A DNA stretch of 32,501 bases, from the NCBI GenBank assembly GCA_022804995.1, contig JAAWUC010000012.1, forward strand, positions 1 through 32,501. Reading direction: 5' to 3'. The position numbers and the translations under genes are program-made. The notes under the pieces were generated by a model. The model was not told where the DNA came from, did not search any database, and was given only the letters and a program-made list of their open reading frames with translations. Shown in pieces: positions 14,245 to 22,114 of the stretch (the first letter of the stretch is position 1; every line of letters begins with the position of its first letter). Source of the DNA: Oscillospiraceae bacterium. Its GTDB lineage: Bacteria; Bacillota; Clostridia; Oscillospirales; Oscillospiraceae.

Positions 14245-16190
14245 TCCGCGCCTCCTCTCCGTCTCACCCGCAGGTCCGTGGGCGAAGTCGTGATTGCATC
14301 GTACTCTTTCTGGGTGGCGTGGAATGCGATAGGCACATGATTATAGCCGATACAGAGAAGTCCCTCGCCTCGCCGGAACCGGGTGATCTGGCGGACTTCA
14401 TCCTCAGAGAGATTGAGCACACCCTGAATGAGCCGGGCCTCCTGCTCCTCCATCTGCATCACCAACTTGATCCGGCTGGAGTCCAGGATACCCTTGCCGT
14501 ACTTTCCCCCGTCCAGGCCGAAAAGGTCCTGCATCCCCTGGGTGGAGGTAACGGCGATGCCGCCCAGGCCCCGGATGGTCTTGACCATCTCCTGGACAAA
14601 GCCTGCCGCCAGGGGATTGGAGTTGGCCCCCACCAGGCTCCAGAGCTCGTCGGCGATGAGGGCGGAAAGGTCGGAACCAGCATCCATGATGAGGTCATTG
14701 GCAATGTCGGTGGCCCAGAAGATCCCTGGCAGCAGCAGATCGTCCGGCATCCCGGAGGTGTCCAGAACGATGTACTTGTTGTCCAGATCAATGTCGTTCC
14801 TTGCGCCCATGGCGGAGGCCGAACCGGTGACATACCGGGCCAGCACCACCGCCAGGTGCTTCGTCTCGACGTTTTCCTGGAGGACATTGTACCAGTCCGC
14901 AATAACGGGCATCTTCCGGAAAGCACCGTCCTCATCCAGAACAGAATCATTGTCAAAGGTGATCCCATACCTCCGGTAGCACTCCACCAGAGAGGAATCC
15001 AGATGGTTCTTATCCTCATCCGACAAATCCCTTTTTTGCAGCGAGTACCAGATGATGAGCCGGGAAATCTTATCCGCCAGAACGGAATCGTCCCGTACCG
15101 CCAGATCCCGCAGGCCGGAGTAGGTGTCCAGGGATTTCCGACGGATAGCCATGATATTGGGGCAGTCCTTGGATGAGGGGGACATCTTCAGATAGAGTCC
15201 GCCCAGCAGCTCACAGAGGGGCCGGAACTCGTGACCCTTCTTTGGCACGATGAAGATGACCCGCCGCCCCTGCTGCCGCAACCGTCCGCCCAGGCACTGG
15301 AGCGTGAACGTCTTACCCGCGCCGGAGGAGCCTCCAATCCAGCAGTTGCCGTTGGTATACTTATAATCGTCGTAAGGATCGAGGAACACCGGGGAGCGGT
15401 TGTAAAGGTTCAGTCCCAGGAACACGCCATTGCGGTCGCTCAGTTCATAGGAGGCGAATGGGAACGCCGCTGCCACGCCGCTGGTGAGAGCGTTGCGCCG
15501 GGACTTCCGCTCCACATCCGCATCCAACGCCAGCAGCGGCAGGGCGGAGAGGAACGCCTGCTCGTTCTTGTAGTCACAGCGCCGGGCGATCATGTCAATA
15601 GAGACGCACAGCTTCTCCACAGCGGTGACGCGCTGCTCCAGCGTCTCCGCGTCGTCCGCCATTACCTCGATGAGCGTGTGCATGTAGTAGAAGTCCTCCC
15701 CCTGACGGTTCATCGCGTCCTTCAGATACAGTCCGGAGCTGATGGCGCTGTCCAGCTCCTCGTAGTCCTGCCGGGTATCGCCCACGTCCCGCATCCGGGA
15801 GCGGTTGACCATGGTGGTCTGGGCAATCTTGGAGAGGATCTTCTCCTTGGACTGGCGCTTACAGGTGAAGATAAGGTTGACACCCTCGCCAGCCTCCACC
15901 AGCGGGGCCAGCCAGCAGGAGCCCACGGCGGTAGTGTAACCGTAACCCGCAATATAGAGGTAGGCGTGGTACACGCCGTCCACGAGGATATAGTCCCGGC
16001 TCTTGGTGTCGATGGTGGCGGGGGAGAGGATGTCCAGAATGGTGGTGGAGCCGGATTCCAGCTCGGTGAGATCCGGTTTCTCCTCTCCGAATAGCAATCG
16101 CTTGAAGCTGGACTGCTTTTTCTCCGCAGGCGGAGCTTTCTTTTTAAGCCGTGCTTTGGCGGCGGGCTTGGCGGTTTTCTTCTTCTGCAT
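14241..16190 (-). CDS. virB4: VirB4-like conjugal transfer ATPase (CD1110-like)
   Basis: A 649-residue ATPase. A Lys-rich N-terminus (1-30) is followed by the VirB4/TrbE N-terminal domain (about 60-250) and the P-loop ATPase domain. Walker A GGSSGAGKT is at residues 286-294; a Walker B-like LSALIADELWSL lies near 500, and the late stretch GGIAVTSTQGMQDLF is typical of the family. VirB4 powers assembly of the type IV channel at the inner face of the membrane. AGGAGAG lies 4 bases before the ATG. The upstream TraC-like gene ends nine bases earlier, in the same reading frame, with a TAG stop, an unusual arrangement. The 3' end overlaps the next gene by 4 bases. Confidence 0.92.
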   Translation of the reverse strand: MQKKKTAKPAAKARLKKKAPPAEKKQSSFKRLLFGEEKPDLTELESGSTTILDILSPATIDTKSRDYILVDGVYHAYLYIAGYGYTTAVGSCWLAPLVEAGEGVNLIFTCKRQSKEKILSKIAQTTMVNRSRMRDVGDTRQDYEELDSAISSGLYLKDAMNRQGEDFYYMHTLIEVMADDAETLEQRVTAVEKLCVSIDMIARRCDYKNEQAFLSALPLLALDADVERKSRRNALTSGVAAAFPFASYELSDRNGVFLGLNLYNRSPVFLDPYDDYKYTNGNCWIGGSSGAGKTFTLQCLGGRLRQQGRRVIFIVPKKGHEFRPLCELLGGLYLKMSPSSKDCPNIMAIRRKSLDTYSGLRDLAVRDDSVLADKISRLIIWYSLQKRDLSDEDKNHLDSSLVECYRRYGITFDNDSVLDEDGAFRKMPVIADWYNVLQENVETKHLAVVLARYVTGSASAMGARNDIDLDNKYIVLDTSGMPDDLLLPGIFWATDIANDLIMDAGSDLSALIADELWSLVGANSNPLAAGFVQEMVKTIRGLGGIAVTSTQGMQDLFGLDGGKYGKGILDSSRIKLVMQMEEQEARLIQGVLNLSEDEVRQITRFRRGEGLLCIGYNHVPIAFHATQKEYDAITTSPTDLRVRRRGGAE

Positions 16191-16199
16191 GGTACTCTC

Positions 16200-16871
16200 C
16201 TATTCAAAAATCCCGTGTACGGCGGTGGTCATATCAAACACACCCTCCGGCAGCTTGACCCGGAGGCTGGTGCGCTTGTTGATGATTTCATAGAGCAGCT
16301 TGAGGATAAAGTCGTCGGAATATTGGGGATCCAGCACCTCCAGCTCGCACACGTCCAGATACCGCCGGGCAGTATCCGCCTCCTCGTTGAGCCGCTGGAT
16401 GATGGCGGCGGCGGTGTAGCCGGCGGCCTTCATACCGGCCTCGTACTGGAAGATCAAGAAGAACCGATGACGGATAGCGTCGCTGGCCACGCCCTGGCCG
16501 ATCTCCCTGATGTTGTCCTCGATCATCTCCCGGCAGGACTCGTTTTCCTCCTCCCCGGCGTACTGTTTCATCCGCTCCACATACTCCCCCGTGTCTGCCG
16601 GGAGTGTCCGGGCCTGGAGCTGGAAGCTGTCCGGCGCGATTTTCAGATAGGCGGCAAAGGAGGAGATGATGTTCTGCCGGTCGCTGGGAGATTTCAGATA
16701 GATGTTGACCGGCAGCACCTCCAGAATTTTGATGAAGCGGTTGTCCCGGGTGACGGCCACGCCGCCGATGATGTTCTTGATGGGGAGCCACGCCTGGATG
16801 CTGTCCCGGTAGGCCCCGCCTCCCCCGGCGGCTTTCACGCTGCCGCCAAAAATCAGTTCTTTAATATTCAT
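16200..16871 (-). CDS. TraC-like / VirB4 N-domain-like transfer protein
   Basis: A 223-residue protein. The stretch GGVAVTRDNRFIKILEVLPV followed by NIYLKSPSDRQNIISSFAAY resembles the N-terminal, ATPase-lacking part of TraC/VirB4 proteins (a TraC-like domain often found between PrgI-like and VirB4 genes in Firmicutes). No P-loop is present. The start at 16871 is chosen because GAGAGG lies 9 bases upstream and it overlaps the radical SAM stop by 4 bases (ATGA). The stop is TAG; VirB4 follows in the same frame nine bases on. It likely acts together with VirB4 at the membrane base of the channel (inference). Confidence 0.65.
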   Translation of the reverse strand: MNIKELIFGGSVKAAGGGGAYRDSIQAWLPIKNIIGGVAVTRDNRFIKILEVLPVNIYLKSPSDRQNIISSFAAYLKIAPDSFQLQARTLPADTGEYVERMKQYAGEEENESCREMIEDNIREIGQGVASDAIRHRFFLIFQYEAGMKAAGYTAAAIIQRLNEEADTARRYLDVCELEVLDPQYSDDFILKLLYEIINKRTSLRVKLPEGVFDMTTAVHGIFE

Positions 16872-17767
16872 AAAATTTGTCCTCTCTTTCCCGGATATTG
16901 ATAGTCCTCCCACGTACAGGAGTGGAGGATCGCTCGGTGGTTGACCCACCGGGCAAATGCTTTCTGTTCCAAATTTGGTTCCCCGCCGTCATAGTCCCAA
17001 TATGGTTGGGCGAACGGCTCTATACCCATCTCCCGCAAGGTCATGACCCGCTGGTGGGCATCCTCCACATCCCGCACCAGGACATAGGCCCAGAAGCAGG
17101 AGGGAGCCGCGCCTGCCTCTCGGAGATAGGCTGCGGCCTGCTCCACCACCGGGAGCATATCGTTGGTATCGCAGGACATCCGGATAAAGCGTATCCAGTG
17201 GAGCCGGGCCAGCAATTTCGCGGTCTCCGAGATGATCAACCGTGCGTCCAAACCCTGGTTGAAATCGACCCACGTAGGTTTCCCTCCCATGCGGTCGATC
17301 TGCTCCAGGCCAAAGTCTGAAGCTAGGACATTGTTATCCAGAAAGACAATCTCACGGCTATCCGGCCTCCTGATCTCTTCCCAGTCGGCAGCAGGCCGGA
17401 TTTTTCCTTCCTTATGCGGGACCAAACACCAGGGACATTGACGGATACAGCCCCTTGTCAGAAAGCCGATGCCCCTTTTGAACTGCGGATAGATGCTGTA
17501 GTCCGGCGGCATGGCTTCGACCTCTGGCGGGAGCGTCCCATAGTCTTTATAGCCGGTCCCACCCGTTATGATTTCGTCCGCATTGATAACGCTATCGAAA
17601 TCAGGAGTGAAAGTGAATACTTTGGATTGATACACTCTGTCATAGTGTTCAAAGCCGTTCCACCACTCCACCTGATCCCCGCAGGATTTATGCCATGCGG
17701 ATAAACGCATGAGGGCCAGATTGGGGAAATTGTTGTGTCCATCCACTGCAACCAAGCCCACCTTCAT
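16868..17767 (-). CDS. Radical SAM protein embedded in the transfer operon
   Basis: A 299-residue protein. The motif CIRQCPWC (Cys107, Cys111, Cys114; CX3CX2C) would hold the iron-sulfur cluster that splits S-adenosylmethionine. The N-terminal part (MKVGLVAVDGHNNFPNLALM then RLSAWHKSCGDQVEWW) looks like the Rossmann-type segment seen before the radical SAM barrel in a group found in phages and mobile elements of Firmicutes. FVDFNQGLDAR-like residues (VDFNQGLDARLI) near 195 lie in the barrel. The substrate is unknown. The start at 17767 overlaps the PrgI-like stop by 4 bases, and the stop overlaps the TraC-like start by 4 bases, so it is an integral member of the coupled chain, not a chance insertion. 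Confidence 0.85.
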   Translation of the reverse strand: MKVGLVAVDGHNNFPNLALMRLSAWHKSCGDQVEWWNGFEHYDRVYQSKVFTFTPDFDSVINADEIITGGTGYKDYGTLPPEVEAMPPDYSIYPQFKRGIGFLTRGCIRQCPWCLVPHKEGKIRPAADWEEIRRPDSREIVFLDNNVLASDFGLEQIDRMGGKPTWVDFNQGLDARLIISETAKLLARLHWIRFIRMSCDTNDMLPVVEQAAAYLREAGAAPSCFWAYVLVRDVEDAHQRVMTLREMGIEPFAQPYWDYDGGEPNLEQKAFARWVNHRAILHSCTWEDYQYPGKRGQIL

Positions 17768-18066
17768 TTCCCCGCCTCCCCCCGGTAGCAGATGAGCCTG
17801 CGGCCCTTCCGCCAGCGCCACCAGCAGGCCAGCCACCGGGTCAGGCTGTCGTCGCTGATGCCCAACAGACCGAAGCCGCCCAGCGGCACAACGATGACCA
17901 TGGTGACGATGATCTTCGGCGTCAACGGCAGCGGGAGCAGCGCCAGACACAGGTACAGCACCGGCAGGGTGAGGAGCGCCGCCTCCACCAGATTGCGGAG
18001 CTCAAACAGCCCCATTACCCGGCCCGCGTCTGTAAAATTGGCAGGTATGTAGTAAATCTCATTCAT
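17764..18066 (-). CDS. PrgI-family membrane protein of the type IV system
   Basis: A 100-residue protein with two closely spaced membrane helices (about 30-47, LLTLPVLYLCLALLPL, and 50-70, IIVTMVIVVPLGGFGLLG) and a basic C-terminus. The start YYIPANFTDAGRVMGLFEL fits PrgI-like proteins, the VirB3 equivalents of Firmicutes systems, usually coded just before VirB4. The ATG at 18066 is chosen because GGAGG lies 9 bases upstream; ATG at 18075 is closer to the site. It overlaps the stop of the Xre gene upstream and the start of the radical SAM gene downstream. Confidence 0.85.
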   Translation of the reverse strand: MNEIYYIPANFTDAGRVMGLFELRNLVEAALLTLPVLYLCLALLPLPLTPKIIVTMVIVVPLGGFGLLGISDDSLTRWLACWWRWRKGRRLICYRGEAGK

Positions 18067-18328
18067 GTGACTCATCCTCCGCCGCTTGGAGGAGACGGCC
18101 CCTGCAATGCAGGAAGTCCGCCTCCAGAAGCAGCAGTTCTCGTTTTCGATTGGCGATCAGGGCCTCCATGGCCCTGTCCATTTTCTCTGACAGCCGCCTT
18201 GTGGCCCGAATTTTTCCCAGCTCAACGCAGCTGACGTATTGGTTGGAGCACCCGGAGGCGTCCGCCAGTTCGCTGAGGGGGATGCGGTACCGGCAGCGCA
18301 GCCGGTACAGATTGCTTTGTTCCGACAT
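18059..18328 (-). CDS. Small Xre-like helix-turn-helix protein in the transfer operon
   Basis: An 89-residue protein. Residues about 8-60 (YRLRCRYRIPLSELADASGC then SNQYVSCVELGKIRATRRLS) match the Cro/C1 helix-turn-helix pattern. The remaining residues form a charged helix (MEALIANRKRELLLLEADFL). The start at 18328 is preferred because GGAGG is 9 bases upstream; it overlaps the end of the hydrolase gene. It may repress the transfer operon or act as an RNA- or DNA-binding partner. Its place inside the channel genes is unusual for a regulator. Confidence 0.75.
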   Translation of the reverse strand: MSEQSNLYRLRCRYRIPLSELADASGCSNQYVSCVELGKIRATRRLSEKMDRAMEALIANRKRELLLLEADFLHCRGRLLQAAEDESHE

Positions 18329-18329
18329 C

Positions 18330-19517
18330 TCATGGTTCCTCCAGATAGTGGATGCTGGGAATCTTGCACCAGCCCTCCCAGCCCCGGCCGGCCAGCTCAG
18401 TCTTGACCACGCCATACTTGGTTCCCATGGCCTCGATCACATAGCCATTGCCGATGTAGACGCCAATATGGCCCGACTTCCACACCGCCAGCCCCACGAC
18501 CTCCGGCATGGTATCCATAGTTCCAGACTCTACGGCGGATTGGTACATCTGGTTCGCGCCGTAGTCCGGCATACCGTTGGTTCCATACCTGATCTCCAGG
18601 CTCTGGGCATCCAGCCAGCCGTAGCCCTTGATAAGCCCCACGCAGTCCGCTGTCCGCCGGTTCAGCCAGTTATTTCGAATAAAATCCGCGTACTTGCCCA
18701 CGCCGTCCGGATACTGCCGGAGCTTGTAGTCGAACAGGGATGGGGTCAGGACGCTGCCGTAGGTTCCCCAGACATAACCCCAGCCGTTTTCCCACGCCTG
18801 AACGGCGTAGGCGGCTAGATCCAGATTGTTTTTCGTGCCGGGACTGATGAAAGCGGAAATATCTATGGCGTTGTCCCCGCCGCCAGCTCCGCCGGGGGTG
18901 ATGCTACCGCCGCCGGCGGTGTCCCCCTCATAGCTGGGCGGCGGCACAGGGAAGCGGTCCCTGTACTTCTCCAGTGCGCCGCTCTCCGACAGAACCTCGT
19001 ACAGGGCCCCCGCCCAAGTCCTGGCTTCGTCATCAAAGCCCAGCTGATCCATTAACGCCTCCGGGTCCGGCTTTTGCACCTCCACCTTCAGGACTGTCTG
19101 TATCAGATCGCCCTCCCCGGTCAGGAAGTCCAGGGAGGGCCCGAAGCTCAGCCGTGCGGTACAGAAGGATTGAATCTCTTCCGCCGTGATTTCATTGAGA
19201 TTCTGTTGGTGGGCGGCAGAGTTGATGGCGATGAGCCAAAGAAGATCCTCCTCCTCCAGGGTGCTGGAGACCTCGATTTTGTCGATATTTTCATACTCTC
19301 CGGCGAGGCCGGTGACCATGGAGTCGATGTATGTTTTCTCGAAGCCCTCCAGACTCAGATAGGCCCCGCCGGCAGTTAGGGCCTGCTCCGTCATGTGGGC
19401 GATGTCCTTCGTATTGGAGCTCCCATAGCCGAAGAACAGGTTGGGGATTGCGGCAAAAACAAGTGCCGGAAGTAGGATCAGCACTGTCAGGACGCCCCCA
19501 AAGCGTTTACTTTCCAC
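18330..19517 (-). CDS. NlpC/P60-like (C40) peptidoglycan hydrolase, CD1108-like
   Basis: A 395-residue protein. One N-terminal membrane helix (about 8-30, VLTVLILLPALVFAAIPNLF) anchors it. A helical region follows (about 35-190), then a Gly-rich linker (about 200-218) and a C-terminal C40-type peptidase domain. The probable catalytic Cys is 292 (RRTADCVGLIKGYG) and the His is 350 (KSGHIGVYIGNGYV). Such enzymes cut wall peptides so the transfer channel can pass. The GTG at 19517 is chosen because GGGGAGG lies 8 bases upstream and the helix then starts at once; it overlaps the end of the TrbL-like gene by 11 bases. A separate lysozyme-type domain, present in some relatives, was not recognised. 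Confidence 0.85.
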   Translation of the reverse strand: MESKRFGGVLTVLILLPALVFAAIPNLFFGYGSSNTKDIAHMTEQALTAGGAYLSLEGFEKTYIDSMVTGLAGEYENIDKIEVSSTLEEEDLLWLIAINSAAHQQNLNEITAEEIQSFCTARLSFGPSLDFLTGEGDLIQTVLKVEVQKPDPEALMDQLGFDDEARTWAGALYEVLSESGALEKYRDRFPVPPPSYEGDTAGGGSITPGGAGGGDNAIDISAFISPGTKNNLDLAAYAVQAWENGWGYVWGTYGSVLTPSLFDYKLRQYPDGVGKYADFIRNNWLNRRTADCVGLIKGYGWLDAQSLEIRYGTNGMPDYGANQMYQSAVESGTMDTMPEVVGLAVWKSGHIGVYIGNGYVIEAMGTKYGVVKTELAGRGWEGWCKIPSIHYLEEP

Positions 19518-21681
19518 GCCGGTCCCCTCCCCGCTGCTTTGGGATGTACCGCTGAACAGAAGGCGGCCTTGCCAGCACGGAACTCTGCGGCTTAACGGCG
19601 GAACCTTTCCTGTTCCGCTCCCGCTTTGTGAGCCGGCTGCCCGTCGAGGGCATGACGGCCCTGTATTGGACATCCGATGTGGTTCCTGCCGGGCCGTGAC
19701 GGACTGCGGGTGTTTTGCTACGCTGGGCTTTATCCGATTCGATGGCCTGATACGGTTCCTGCCGGGCCGGCTTGGAATGGGTCCGCAAAATCTGGCCCTC
19801 GCCGGATATCAAGGAGTCAGTTTTCTTGGATTTCAGCAACTCTGCAGGCTGCCGCACGGCGCGGGGCTGGAGCGCGTTTCCTGCCGGGCCGGTTCGTGAC
19901 AGCATAGACCGTATCTCCGCTGTCCGTTCGGTTGTGGAGAATGTGCGGCGGGTGGAGCGGGTTTCTGTCCATCGGGTCTGGCCGTTCCGGACGGCGGGAG
20001 GTGCGGAGGCCGCCGCCGAACGGGCGTGTTTTGCCCCACCGGGGGATTTCGGAGCAGCAGTTCCTGCCGCGCCGGTCCCGGACTCCAGTTTTCTCCGGAA
20101 ACCGCCGCCGCCGGAGGGCGTGAAGCCGCCACCCCGCGATGCGTGGTGGCCCGAGGATGTTTCACGGATAGAGCTGATTTGGTCAGAACGGGAGGTATTC
20201 GTGTCCTCAGAGGCTGGGGAAGTCCTTGATCCTCCCCCGAATTTTCCCCGTGATCCGCCGCTGAAGCCACCACCCTGTTGCCCGCCTCCGAAGCTGCCTC
20301 GCCCGCCGCCGCTGAATCCACCGCCACCGGCCCTCCCTCTGCCAAAGCCGCTACTCCGTCCATTGTTGAAGACGCTGTGCCAGACGGACTTTTCCGCGGT
20401 AGAGAAGCCGGTCCTCATTCCTGCCGTGCCGGAATGGGAGAACTGCTTTCCTTCGGAAATGTCCTGAGATTGCACATAGCTGGCTCCGCGATGCACACCC
20501 GGCTCAACGGCGCTGTTTCGTGTTCTTTTCGTAAATTGATCAGCCTGATTGACTGGCGCGGAGGAGATTCCGCTGTTCTGAACAAGGCTGGATTGCTGGG
20601 GCTGCCCTTGGCGCTGGATGTTCTCCTCGGTTTTGCTCTGCCGGGAGGAAGCGTCCCTTGTGGAGTTCTGCGTCTGTTCCTGCCGGGTGGTGGAGGCTGT
20701 ATTCCCCTGCCGCCCCGGCCGGAAGAGGCCGGAGGCCAGACCGCCCGCCGCCGCGCCCACAGCGGCTCTCCCAACGCCCGCCGCGCCCCTGCCGTCACCG
20801 CCCGCCGTTTTCAGCACCGATTTGGTAACCTGGGAGGCCGCGCCACGCAGGACGCTGGATACCAGCATCCCCGGCAGACTCCGCCCTTTTTTCTCCCCGG
20901 TCATGGCGGGATTCAGACCGATGCGGGTGATGATATCGTCCGCCTTTCTCGCCACTCTTGTGATGCTGGAGATAAGCACCAGCCAGGGAATCACATCCAG
21001 ACCGCTGGGGATGGCGGACATCACCGACAACAGCATCTTGAAGAACATCATGTTTGTCACCATGAGCAGACACATACTGCCGTACATCCGGCACCAGCCG
21101 GTGAAGATAGGCGCTGTGCTCCCGCTGCCGCCCATGGAGAAGGCCAGGGGCGCGGTGACGGTCAGGGTAGAGAGCACCACGTACTGTTCCGCGATTTTCA
21201 GCAGCAGCTTCAGCATCTGGACCATGAGAAACAGATCTCCGACGATGACCACCAGCCACCCGGCGGTGAGGTTTCCGAAGATTCCGGCGTCGATGAGGTG
21301 GACGTCGATGGCCTCCGGGACCTTCAGCAGGGCAATCACCCGGGAAGTGAGGTTCAAGCCCAACTCGCAGAGCTGGGGACTGGCCAGCAGCAGAAAGGCG
21401 AACACGAAGGTCCTGCCGAAGAGCAGCTTCGGATTCTCTCCTTCAAAGCCCAAGCCGGCGGCCATGCTCTTGAGGGCCTGGAACACCAGATTCCCCAGCA
21501 GCAGCGCCCAGCCAACGGCAAGCAAAACTCCCATAATGTCCAGGAGAATAGGGACATGGGCCCTGATGTACGCCAGGTCCAGGCTCATGATGTCCAGCAG
21601 GGAAGAGGAGACATAGTTCCATATCTCCAGAACCAGGCTGTACATCCATTCAATGTACCCCTGGAAAATCAGTTCAAGCAT
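19507..21681 (-). CDS. VirB6/TrbL-like channel protein with long low-complexity tail (CD1112-like)
   Basis: A 724-residue protein. Residues 1-260 hold about six membrane helices (for example ILLDIMGVLLAVGWALLLGN, ALAFSMG-type segments) as in the VirB6/TrbL inner-membrane channel proteins. From about 275 to the end the protein is Arg/Gly/Ser/Gln-rich, with a block of repeats (GRGRAGGGGFSGGGRGSFGG and following, about 20,215-20,350) and no obvious fold. GGAGGAG lies 6 bases before the ATG. The tail is presumably cytoplasmic or wall-spanning and disordered. It carries several copies of a short DNA motif (CGGCAGGAA) read in two frames. The neighbours are a VirB2-like gene upstream and the hydrolase gene downstream. 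Confidence 0.8.
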   Translation of the reverse strand: MLELIFQGYIEWMYSLVLEIWNYVSSSLLDIMSLDLAYIRAHVPILLDIMGVLLAVGWALLLGNLVFQALKSMAAGLGFEGENPKLLFGRTFVFAFLLLASPQLCELGLNLTSRVIALLKVPEAIDVHLIDAGIFGNLTAGWLVVIVGDLFLMVQMLKLLLKIAEQYVVLSTLTVTAPLAFSMGGSGSTAPIFTGWCRMYGSMCLLMVTNMMFFKMLLSVMSAIPSGLDVIPWLVLISSITRVARKADDIITRIGLNPAMTGEKKGRSLPGMLVSSVLRGAASQVTKSVLKTAGGDGRGAAGVGRAAVGAAAGGLASGLFRPGRQGNTASTTRQEQTQNSTRDASSRQSKTEENIQRQGQPQQSSLVQNSGISSAPVNQADQFTKRTRNSAVEPGVHRGASYVQSQDISEGKQFSHSGTAGMRTGFSTAEKSVWHSVFNNGRSSGFGRGRAGGGGFSGGGRGSFGGGQQGGGFSGGSRGKFGGGSRTSPASEDTNTSRSDQISSIRETSSGHHASRGGGFTPSGGGGFRRKLESGTGAAGTAAPKSPGGAKHARSAAASAPPAVRNGQTRWTETRSTRRTFSTTERTAEIRSMLSRTGPAGNALQPRAVRQPAELLKSKKTDSLISGEGQILRTHSKPARQEPYQAIESDKAQRSKTPAVRHGPAGTTSDVQYRAVMPSTGSRLTKRERNRKGSAVKPQSSVLARPPSVQRYIPKQRGGDRRGK

Positions 21682-21711
21682 TGCCGGCTCCTCCTCTCAG
21701 ACAGAGGCGTG

Positions 21712-22071
21712 TCAGGGAGTGAGGGTAGCCAGGCCGCTGAACTGGGGAGTGATGTAGGCAATAAACGCCCCGATCCCGTTGATGATGGCCCAGCAGATCC
21801 AGATACGTTTGAGCCAGTCCCACGCCTGGTCCACTTTGTGTTGGTTGTTGGAGAGCTTCGCCCCGATGACGGCGATGGCGGACATGAGCCCGGCCAGCAC
21901 GGTGCTGATCCCGGCGATATGGTTGTACAGATCCACGATCAGATTGTTGGCGATGGTCCACAGGTCGTCCGCCGCCAGCGCCGGGGCAGTCAGGCAGACC
22001 AAAAACATGAGAATCAGCGCCATACGCAGATAGAAGCGGGGGCGTTTCAGATGGTTTGTGAGTTTTCTCAT
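21712..22071 (-). CDS. VirB2/TrbC-like small membrane protein (pilin-like)
   Basis: A 119-residue protein. A signal-like N-terminus (LRMALILMFLVCLTAPALAA) would be cleaved near ALA-AD, leaving a mature peptide of about 85 residues with two helices (GISTVLAGLMSAIAVIGAKL and RIWICWAIINGIGAFIAYIT). This is the VirB2/TrbC pattern, also seen in Maff2-type element proteins. It would form the core of the transfer pilus or channel. The start at 22071 follows AAAGGAG by 5 bases; an upstream in-frame ATG would add a non-hydrophobic stretch. It lies 43 bases after the HD-GYP gene and 30 before the TrbL-like gene. Confidence 0.7.
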   Translation of the reverse strand: MRKLTNHLKRPRFYLRMALILMFLVCLTAPALAADDLWTIANNLIVDLYNHIAGISTVLAGLMSAIAVIGAKLSNNQHKVDQAWDWLKRIWICWAIINGIGAFIAYITPQFSGLATLTP

Positions 22072-22114
22072 AACATCTCCTTTTGATATAGACGGCATCG
22101 TTCCTGCCGGAGGT

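Noticed and set aside
14241-16871. VirB4 broken into two pieces by a mutation
   Set aside because: The 649-residue VirB4 already has its own complete N-terminal and ATPase domains and its own strong ribosome binding site; the upstream protein looks like a separate TraC-like member.
20278-22086. Long plus-strand open frame (about 600 codons) opposite the TrbL- and VirB2-like genes
   Set aside because: Antisense of a GC-rich region; the His/Gln/Gly-rich product shows no domain, while the minus-strand genes have membrane helices and ribosome binding sites.
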